A stretch of 64,000 bases of DNA, from NCBI GenBank assembly GCA_038503065.1, contig JBCAMK010000020.1, forward strand, positions 868,001 to 932,000, given 5' to 3'. The notes under the pieces are model-generated. The model made no database searches and was not told where the DNA came from. It worked only from the letters and a program-made list of their open reading frames with translations. This DNA comes from Paragyromitra xinjiangensis (lineage: Eukaryota; Ascomycota; Pezizomycetes; Pezizales; Discinaceae). The translations under genes were made by a program, and so were the position numbers. Shown here piece after piece: positions 56,881 to 64,000 of the stretch (position 1 is the stretch's first letter; the number at the start of each line of letters is the position of its first letter).

Positions 56881-58289
56881 TAAGCAGTGGTGGTAGTAGT
56901 TCGGGAAGATTTAAGGCTCTCAGTGAGCTTGGTGTAGGCGATGCAGGTTTTGCGTTCGTAAGCTTTATGGCCTTGATTGCAATTAGCGCAGCGGATTGGA
57001 GGATGGGTGCACTTGATGCCAGCTGGGCATCCAGAGGTGGTGCAGGGGTGTTTGAACGTTTCATGAGCTTCAGCACATACTGCGCATTTGAACTCGTTTT
57101 TGCAGGTTTGCTGGTGATGTCCATATGCCTGGCATTTCCTGCATTGTGTGGTGGGGGAAACTGCGATGTATTCCTGTACTCTGCAGAAAGAATTGAAAAG
57201 AGGAATTTGGGAGAGTCCAAGGGTTTCCATGGTGAATTTTTGAGGGAGGGCAATGACGATGGCTGAGTGAGTTTTGTTGGCTCTTGCTTCATCGGTTGTG
57301 AGCCATCTGGGGGTTTGTGCAAGAGTGAAAGTGGGAACGGAAATGGACATTTGTTCCGCGACCTCAGCCATTGTTGCTTTGGTGGGGATGCCGTGGATTA
57401 TGAATTTGGACCATTTGGAGTTTGGTCTTGCTTCACCGAGTGGGATGTTGAGGAGGGTGCATGCTGTTTCAATCTCTTTTTGGTATGCCTGGCAGATTTG
57501 TTCCGCCGATTCGTTAGGTCGAGTTGTAAGAACAAAGTTATGTCTGGCAGTTTTGGTACATAAAAGGATGGAAGTATTGCGCGGGGCGAGCTCTTTATTG
57601 ATTGCTGCCAGGAGGGAGGAATTATCGATGGTGGGTGGAACTTCGGCAGAGGTTTCCAATATAATTTGGCGGTTTATGGTGGTGAATTGTGGTTGGAACA
57701 GTTTGGGAGGGAGGGCCTTCTTCTTTTTGTTGCCCTTGTTGACCTTGGTGAATGGGGCAGCAGGAGCGTTCGCAGCCTGTGCGTAAGTCATGGGTTTCCC
57801 TTCGTTGAGGAGAGGGGTTTGGGGTTTCTGGGCCGGTTGTTGTTGGGGTTTTTGGTTGCTGGCTGGTGCGGGAGTGCGAGAGGATTGGCTTGTGTTCTTC
57901 TCGATGTTGCGAAGAGCTCCAGCCATGTTATTAAGGGTGGTGGACAATTTGCCAACCATTTCCTGAAGGATCTTGGTTTGATCCGTGAGCCTGAGGATGT
58001 CATTTTCCTGCATGGCGACTTTGGCGAGGAGAAGGGTGTTGTTTTCCTCAGTTTGGGTGTTGAGGCGGGCGAAGCTGGATTTAAGTAGCCATGCCGTGAA
58101 TTGTTCGGTGTTGCCCTCATCTGGAATCTCGGGCATGTAGTCTTCTGTTGCTGAAAAGTCACGAAGCCAATTGGGAGTAGAGCCATCGGGAAGCTCATGC
58201 ATGAGAGCTTCATGGTGGTACTGAGAATCGGTGGTGAGGCCCTGGGGACCGGTGTCAAAGAGGGATTGTGCAGTAGAGGATTCAGCCAT
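56880..58289 (-). CDS. LINE ORF1, A9, intact (CCHC RNP protein)
   Basis: 469 aa from ATG 58289 (MAESSTAQ). The linker differs from the other copies (NTSQSSRTPAPASNQKP), resembling A4 and A8. Coiled coil, basic patch, PRWLTTDEAR (Asp for Pro) and the three knuckles are present. The TAA overlaps the ORF2 ATG. Confidence 0.91.
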   Translation of the reverse strand: MAESSTAQSLFDTGPQGLTTDSQYHHEALMHELPDGSTPNWLRDFSATEDYMPEIPDEGNTEQFTAWLLKSSFARLNTQTEENNTLLLAKVAMQENDILRLTDQTKILQEMVGKLSTTLNNMAGALRNIEKNTSQSSRTPAPASNQKPQQQPAQKPQTPLLNEGKPMTYAQAANAPAAPFTKVNKGNKKKKALPPKLFQPQFTTINRQIILETSAEVPPTIDNSSLLAAINKELAPRNTSILLCTKTARHNFVLTTRPNESAEQICQAYQKEIETACTLLNIPLGEARPNSKWSKFIIHGIPTKATMAEVAEQMSISVPTFTLAQTPRWLTTDEARANKTHSAIVIALPQKFTMETLGLSQIPLFNSFCRVQEYIAVSPTTQCRKCQAYGHHQQTCKNEFKCAVCAEAHETFKHPCTTSGCPAGIKCTHPPIRCANCNQGHKAYERKTCIAYTKLTESLKSSRTTTTTA

Positions 58290-58608
58290 CTTTGTGGGGG
58301 AACCTGAGCGGGCGGGAGCTGGAGAGGGGTTGGAAAGGGTTCTTTTCTTGCCGATGAGGGGGAGGGTGAAGTTGGTGCCAAAGGTCACCAGCTTCACAGG
58401 GGATGGGGAGGGTGTGCGGGATCTCCTGGGAGGAGTCGAGGGCGAATCCAGGATGAGATGGGGCGAGGCGCCCGATGAAAGTGTTTGAGTGTGGGGAAGT
58501 GGTGATAAATGAAGCCGAAGAGTTAAAGACTTTTTGCAGTGTGTAACGCGGTTGCAACGTAGAACTGTGGTTTTGCAGGGATCTTTTTACTCGTGCAGGA
58601 TGGTGTCC

Positions 58609-59747
58609 ATGGGCGGTAGGGCACTTCCAGAGGTAATAGCTCACCATACTTCTTGTGGCGGGTGGTTTTATTCCTCTGGCAGCTGTCACAGCTCTGGACA
58701 TACTCTTCAATGTCCTTATCCATGTTGGGCCAGTAGAAGTTGGACTTGATCTTCTCAACTGTCTTGAACTGCCCGAAATGACCGGCCATCTTGCTATCAT
58801 GACACTAAGTGAAGATTTCCTGATGGAGGTCTCTGCCTTCCGGGACATACCATCGGTTCTTGTAGAACACTAAACCATCCTTAAGGGACAGTGACGGGTC
58901 TAATCCTTCTTTCTTCTCCTGTAGTGCATGGCAGATGCCTTGCCACTGGATATCTTGAGCTGCCGCAGCTTCAAGCCTCTGCAAGAATGTAGACTGGAGT
59001 TGGTGAACTCTGATGGCCGCTAGCCTAGCAGGGTTCAACACCAATTGCCCAGGACGGAAAAACAACTGCGGTTCTGCAACTGCAGGTTCACCTCCCTCTC
59101 CTAGGTGGTGATCCCACCATCTAGATAGGACATCTGGCTTTCCATTCTTTTCACCGGATCTGTAGACCACCTTAAAGTTATAACCCACCAGGTCTTCAGA
59201 CCATTTGGCCTGCCGGCGGGTTAAGACCTTGGTACTGTTGAAGTACTTGAGGTTCTTATGGTCCGTGAACACAGTGACTTCTCCCTCTACTGACTTCAAA
59301 AGGTGCTCCCATTCTCGGAAAGCAGCCACTATGGCGCCCATTTCCTTGTCATGGATGTCATAGTTTATCTCGGCAGGGGAAAACTTCTTTGAATAGAAGG
59401 CTACTGGATGTAGCTTCCCATCCTCACCATACTGAGATAACACTGCACCTTTCGCAAAGTCACTTGCATCAGTCTCTACAACTGTGCACCTACTGGGGTG
59501 AAAATGAACTAGGACTGGCTCACTTGTGAACAGCTGCTTGAGTTCCTCAAAAGCCCTGTCACAAGCGGCAGTCCAGAACCACTTCTTGTCTTTCATCAGC
59601 AGATCCGTCAAGGGCTTGCAAACCCCACTGAAACCTGCTATGAATCTCCTGTAGAAGTTGGCGAAGCCTAAGAAGGCCTGCACATCCTTCACAGTTCTAG
59701 GTACCGGCCACTCCCTGACAGCATTGACTTTCTCTTTGGACATAGAG
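58609..59747 (-). pseudogene. Ty3/gypsy-1 pol fragment (RT end, RNase H, integrase start)
   Basis: Read on minus from 59747: end of RT/thumb (SMSKEKVNAVREWPVPRT, AFLGFANFYRRFIAGFSG), RNase H (VVETDASDFAKGAV, HDKEMGAI, FTDHKNLKYF) and the integrase zinc-binding domain (HDSKMAGHFG and CDSCQRNK, an HHCC arrangement). A TAG at 58807-58805 interrupts the frame between RNase H and integrase, and the same frame continues after it. The gene is cut at PYRPW (58609) by LINE A9 and at 59747 by the LTR of gypsy-2. The integrase catalytic core and everything upstream of the RT thumb are missing. Confidence 0.9.
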
Positions 59748-60480
59748 TGTAACGGACCCACAAGGCTGTTACATGCGAAAGGTAGAATAGACCCGGGCAG
59801 ACGGAGAGGTACAAGGACCAGCATGAGTGGAGTAGCTACCACATGCTAGGGAACACCAGTACCCCGCTGACCTGGTGGTTAGGAACATCCGGAGGTGCTA
59901 AGGCTGACGGGCCTGAAGCAGATCTCCGATGACATCAAACACTTAGGGATGTGGTTGAGTTCCTAATCCACCTGTGCATGCCCCACCAGCTATGGCTGAT
60001 AGGCGGCGCAACTGGGAGAACTATTCTAGCGGACACTTGACGCAACTATGGACTGATCAGCGCCACGCAAGTAGTCCTGCAGGACTAGGCTGGCGGATCA
60101 TAGAGTCCTGACTGGTAGAACAGTGCATGCGGAGCGGTTGCACATAAGGTGCAGAACTCCAGCGGAATGTGAGAGAACACTTCCGAAGAGACCCGCCCAT
60201 GATCACTGACAGGATTCAGGGTTAACCGGATCCCCCAGCTGAGTAGAACTGAGTAGAGGCGGCGAGCATGCAGTACTACAAGTACTGACGAGCCCCGCCA
60301 CCAGTTGCTCTTCTCCATCTTCAACCAGAGACCTAGTGACGAGAATTACCGAGTTCCGCCCTTAAGATTATTGAGTATACTGCACAAAATTACTTATGAT
60401 CTCAGCCTGACTTTAAGTATAAGCAACGGCCGTTTTCCTACCTAGCCCTAGTAGTTGTCTAGAGGACCACCCCCGTTACA
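59748..60480 (+). repeat. Ty3/gypsy-2 5' LTR
   Basis: This 733-bp segment lies between a pol fragment of another element and a gag gene. It starts TGTAACGG and ends CCGTTACA, an 8-bp perfect terminal inverted repeat with the canonical TG...CA. It begins exactly where gypsy-1 coding sequence stops, and the adjacent TAGAG would be the target duplication. The 3' LTR is outside the window. No open frame of interest lies within it. A TATA-like TTTAAGTATAAG near 60411-60422 may be a promoter. The sequence right after it (GTATAATCTTAAGG) does not begin with the TGG expected of a tRNA primer site. Confidence 0.8.
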
Positions 60481-60520
60481 GTATAATCTTAAGGACTCAG
60501 TCACCTTGAGATCACCCATC

Positions 60521-62715
60521 ATGAGATCCTCCCGCAGATCCGAAACCCTGGCGATCAATGCCCCGGTGCTTCCCCTTCAGATTACATGGGAGAAGAAGGA
60601 ACTAGCAGTAGGAGAGACAGACATGACCCAACTAGTCCACCGTCCGAAATCCACTATCCAAAGACATATCCCAGGCATCTCCACTCCATGGACAGACACA
60701 TCAAAAGTCACCATAGCCGATTTCTTCAACGCATTTCAAGACCATCTCATTTCCCAGATCAACCTATCGGTTGGGGATACCACACAGACCATGAGAATGC
60801 TACAGGAACGGCAAGAAGTGGAGAATACCTTGTTGCGGGAAGCTGCTGAGTATTTGGACCGGAAAGTCCTCAACCTCCAGCAGCATCTACAACAGTTGCT
60901 GACGGACAAAGATGACCTCGCAACTGATCCCATGGATATAGACCCCCCCGAAGCAGTTGGAATCCCCGACTACATCGGAGCACTACAGCAGGCCATTACA
61001 GAAGGCCGCCTACATATCACCGCACCCCCGAAACCAGCGGCAGGAAGAGAAAGATCCAGTAGTGTCTTTCTCTCAGATACCTTCCCAATCACCCTACCTA
61101 CCACACCTACCAATAAAGCAGACCCCCCATCGTTACCCCCAGCAGTTCAAAAACCAGCAGTTAGTTTCGCACCCTCAAGCTCATCCTCTACTCCAATACC
61201 TCCGCAGACACCTAGAGGTCCCTTTTCTTATGGACCTTGGTCCCTTGCAGGCGGCAGTGGTTATACACCACCACCCCTCGATAGTGGTAGCTCATGGCTA
61301 CCAAGAGGAACATACCCAAGGCCCTCGGAAGAAAGGAAGGAAGAAGGAGAAAGTAGTGGAGGAAGAACAGGAAGAGAGACTAGTGAACAGCAAGGGCAGG
61401 GAAACGAGAACCAGGGAGAAGGAGCAGGAGGAGGTAATGGAAATATAGGAGTAGGAGGAGGAAGAGACCCCGGTGATAGTAGCAGCAGCAGTAGTGAAGG
61501 AGGGGCAGAGAGGGATCCGAAGGAGTGGAAGAAGTATTTCCGCAAGAAGCAGCGGAAAGCAGAGAAGAAGATGTTGGAGATGATGGCTACAGTTTTTAGC
61601 AGTGGCACCGGTCCCACCTCTACTGGGAGCCTCAGGGGACGAGAACCCAAGGCACCTCAACCCAGCAAGTTCAAGGGAGAAGCTACTGATGTGGACCGAT
61701 TCCTCCGGCAATGCGAAAATGACTTCACTATTGAAGCATCCAGTTTTCAGCAGGAATCAATCAAGATCCGCTACACTGGTAACCTTCTCGAAGGACATGC
61801 AGCAGTCAACTGGTATGAGGCCTACCATAACCTCATAGACCAAGGTGCTGCCGATAGAGCTGCAGGACGACCTGTTCAGCTTGACCCTCACTGGAACCAT
61901 TGGGTTACCTTTTCCAATTCCTTCCGATCATCCTTTGGTGATAGAGTCACTAGAGAAGAGGCGGTAGCTAAGTGGGATAAAACTCTCCCAGACCGCTGGA
62001 ATTGATGCTTTCCTGGACCAGATAGTCCAACTCATGTGGAAAACCGGTTATGCTGGCGAGGTTGTGGATGATAAAATATCCCAAGGCCTCACCGCTGAAC
62101 TGGCTCTGGACTGGGCTAAGGTTGCAGTCAAACCTCAGTCCCTCCATGAGAGGATACAGATGATCCGCCACATGGGACATGTCCTGGAAAGACATAGGAA
62201 GGTCAGAGCCCCGGAGTCCAGGGCAACAGGAGAAGGAGGTGAGAAGAAGAAGAGATCCAGAGGTAGAGGCAAAGGTCAGAGTACCGCCGCCTCCCCTGAG
62301 AACAAGTCCACTCCCGGGGGTAGTAACCCACCACAGGAGAAGAAAGATAAAGCTGTGGAGCTAAAAGGTATGGCAGAGTCCAACCTCCCTTGATAAGACA
62401 CCACATGCTAACCACCCCTTGATAGGAATACCCGAGGGTATCCTTTCCGATAGAAAGAAGGCAGATAAGTGCCTGAAATGCGGAAAGGGTGGACATGCAT
62501 GGTTTAAGTGTTGGACTACTGAACCGGTAACTGTTAGAGTTGCGGCAGTAAGAAAGAGGAAAAGAGGAACTGAGCTAGAGGCCAGTGATCCTCCGGAATC
62601 TAAGAAGGGAAAAGTAGCCACTGTGTCTAGATCAGGACAGAGTTCAGGCAGTTTCAAACAGGGGACTGCTGTATTTACGGCAGTAGATGATGACAGTGGA
62701 CCTGAAATCATCTAG
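60521..62715 (+). pseudogene. Ty3/gypsy-2 gag, frameshifted
   Basis: It starts at ATG 60521 (MRSSRRSETLAIN), 40 bp after the LTR. The N-terminal part is followed by a Gly/Glu/Ser-rich low-complexity stretch (about 61310-61510), a basic patch (KKYFRKKQRKAEKK) and the capsid region (PSKFKGEATDVDRFLRQCE). An extra A in a run at 61979-61982 shifts the frame, giving a stop at 62005. The capsid reading continues one frame over (LSQTAGIDAFLDQIV to 62393). A second shift near 62350-62390 precedes the nucleocapsid knuckle CLKCGKGGHAWFKC (CX2CX4HX4C), which is read to the TAG at 62713-62715. Probable role: particle formation. As read here it cannot give one protein. Confidence 0.82.
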
Positions 62716-62903
62716 CCTAGTCATTCTTTAGAAATATATTTCGTTGGGCAGGACCCTATTGCTCCTACTGGTACTGAGGAGGGATAATATCCCGAAATTT
62801 GCTGGTCAAATATGCCAGTTCTCCCAAGCTATACCCAGACACAGATATAGCCATCGCTGGCGATCATTGACACCCTGCGAACGGAAAGAAAACCTCAACC
62901 ACT

Positions 62904-64000
62904 ATGTCTACAGGCTACACTCCATTTCAAGGCGGCATAAGTAAGACCAGACCCGAGAGGTCAGTGGCAAAGCGCCAGAGAAGTCCCAGTCATGAAGACC
63001 ACCCACCAACGAAGAGAAGAATGGAAGAACCCCTGCCAGAACCCGTCCATGGGCAGAGACCCATCCTGAAGGCTGAGTTGAACTGGAAGGTGCGGAACCA
63101 CATCAGCAGGTGCCATGGAAGGTTCCTGTTTGACACTGGATGCACCGGGCCTATCCTCAGCGAAGAGTTTGTGAAGAAGGAGAAGATACCTGTGGAGCGC
63201 CGAGACTCTGCTATTCAGATGTTTGATGCCCAAGGTGACCTCATGATGGGAGCTGGCGAGTATTTTACTGCCACCCTCGACATGGTCATGGGCAAACATG
63301 AGGAGTTGATCCGGTGGGAGGTGGGACCTTTAGAAGAAGGCATCTCTGGATATCTTCCCATCTCATGGGCTCAGAAGCACAATCCAGACTTTGATTGGCA
63401 TACTGGCCGCGTCAGGTGGAGGAGTGACTATTGCAAGAAGCATTGCATTCCCGCCGATGTCAGGATTGAAGCATGTGAAGACTGGGAGATGTTGGCCGAA
63501 GATAGGACCAATGTACACCAGATTGGATCAGCAGTGTGGCATGATGAGCAGGGCGGAGATGTGGGATTGAGGTTACCGCCAGAGTACCGGGTATGGGCAG
63601 ATGTGTTCAGCAATGAGAAGAGCTCAAAGCTGCCGGAGCATAGTGCATTTGACCACCACATCAGATTGCAGCCCGGAACGAAACCACCTTTTGGACCTCT
63701 TTACCCAAGCTCTGAGAGTGAGCTGAAGGCCCTCCGGGAGTTTTTGAACAAAGCACTACCCTCCGGAAAGATCTCCAGGTCCAATTCCCCCGCCGCCGCT
63801 CCTATCCTGTTTGTGCCCAAGCCTAATGGTACCCTCCGCATTTGTGTGGATTACCGGGGCTTGAACAAGATCACAATCAAGGACAAGTACCCACTTCCGC
63901 TGATGTCAGAACTGAGAGACAGGTTGACCACCGCCAGAGTCTTTACCAAGATAGACCGGAAGGATGGGTTCAACCTGCTAAGGATCGCCAAAGGGGATGA
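62904..64000 (+). CDS. Ty3/gypsy-2 pol (protease-RT), runs off window
   Basis: The frame opens after a TGA at 62868-62870, with a first ATG at 62904 (MSTGYTPFQGG), and stays open for 365 codons to the window edge. A basic N-terminal stretch is followed by the retroviral-type aspartic protease signature FDTGCTGPI (D77-T78-G79). A linker precedes the start of RT: ILFVPKPNGTLRICVDYRGLNK, then DKYPLPLMSEL and VFTKIDRKDGFN. The catalytic YxDD lies beyond the window. It is in a different frame from the last gag segment and separated by about 190 bp with no clear coding sequence. The usual Asp-Leu after KID is Asp-Arg here. Confidence 0.85.
   Translation, partial: MSTGYTPFQGGISKTRPERSVAKRQRSPSHEDHPPTKRRMEEPLPEPVHGQRPILKAELNWKVRNHISRCHGRFLFDTGCTGPILSEEFVKKEKIPVERRDSAIQMFDAQGDLMMGAGEYFTATLDMVMGKHEELIRWEVGPLEEGISGYLPISWAQKHNPDFDWHTGRVRWRSDYCKKHCIPADVRIEACEDWEMLAEDRTNVHQIGSAVWHDEQGGDVGLRLPPEYRVWADVFSNEKSSKLPEHSAFDHHIRLQPGTKPPFGPLYPSSESELKALREFLNKALPSGKISRSNSPAAAPILFVPKPNGTLRICVDYRGLNKITIKDKYPLPLMSELRDRLTTARVFTKIDRKDGFNLLRIAKGD

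Larger units (their letters stand above)
52882..58608 (-). mobile_element. Family A LINE, array copy A9, full length, 5'-most
   Basis: 5727 bp. This is the first unit of the array on the sense strand. Its 5' end (GGACACCATCC) abuts Ty3/gypsy integrase sequence instead of another LINE 3' end. ORF1 is intact and ORF2 has two stops. Leader 58608-58290, with the CGCGTTACACACTGC variant shared with A6. 3' UTR 53148-52882, no gene seen. Confidence 0.93.

Noticed and set aside
60085..60324. Small frame inside the LTR
   Set aside because: It is inside a non-coding LTR, has no motif, and has no match to gag or pol. The LTR ends explain the segment.
61261..61711. Minus-strand frames opposite the gag low-complexity region
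   Set aside because: They are Pro/Leu/Ser-rich shadows of the Gly/Glu-rich gag stretch on plus.
62744..62944. Small frame between gag and pol
   Set aside because: It starts at a non-ATG codon, has no recognisable domain, and overlaps the start of the pol frame, which carries the protease motif.

Overview
The window is almost entirely retrotransposon sequence, and no host gene was recognised. The mix of a LINE with endonuclease, reverse transcriptase (RT) and RNase H in one ORF behind a CCHC-type ORF1 (the Tad1/I-like layout common in fungi) and Ty3/gypsy elements of fungal type suggests a filamentous fungus. That host call is inference. In such a host the many near-identical long repeats suggest that repeat-induced mutation is weak or absent.

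Layout. (1) 1-9303 is a nest. A plus-strand LINE (family A, copy A0) is in pieces at 1700-1820 and 4133-7065. It is broken up by a second family (B), about 2.3 kb, that carries only an ORF1/gag-like gene: B1 (1-1699, head-to-head), B2 (1821-4132, minus, with a 10-bp target duplication) and B3 (7066-9303, plus). (2) 9304-58608 is a head-to-tail array on the minus strand: partial copy A1 and eight full-length copies A2-A9. Each is 5.72 kb, joined 3' end to 5' end through one to three copies of a 7-bp repeat (sense strand GGAAATT). Each full copy has a 319-nt leader, ORF1 (about 470 aa), a TAATG stop/start overlap, ORF2 (about 1243 aa) and a 255-270-nt 3' UTR with a conserved hairpin. A5 is also split by B4 (31831-34140, 13-bp target duplication). 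(3) 58609-59747 is a minus-strand Ty3/gypsy pol fragment (RT end, RNase H, integrase start) that the 5' end of the array cuts inside integrase. (4) 59748-64000 is a second Ty3/gypsy element on plus (5' LTR, frameshifted gag, open pol running off the window), inserted into the first.

How the parts could work together. Family A ORF1 would form the RNP. ORF2 would nick DNA, reverse transcribe and process RNA. Family B encodes only a homologous ORF1 and must borrow ORF2 activity. No family A copy here has both ORFs intact: A3, A6, A7, A8 and A9 keep ORF1, and only A5 keeps ORF2, while its ORF1 is split. Most premature stops are C:G-to-T:A changes. Two subfamilies of ORF2 and 3' UTR alternate along the array, so it is not a simple amplification of one unit.

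Limits: all homology calls come from reading motifs. No database search, alignment score or identity value was computed.
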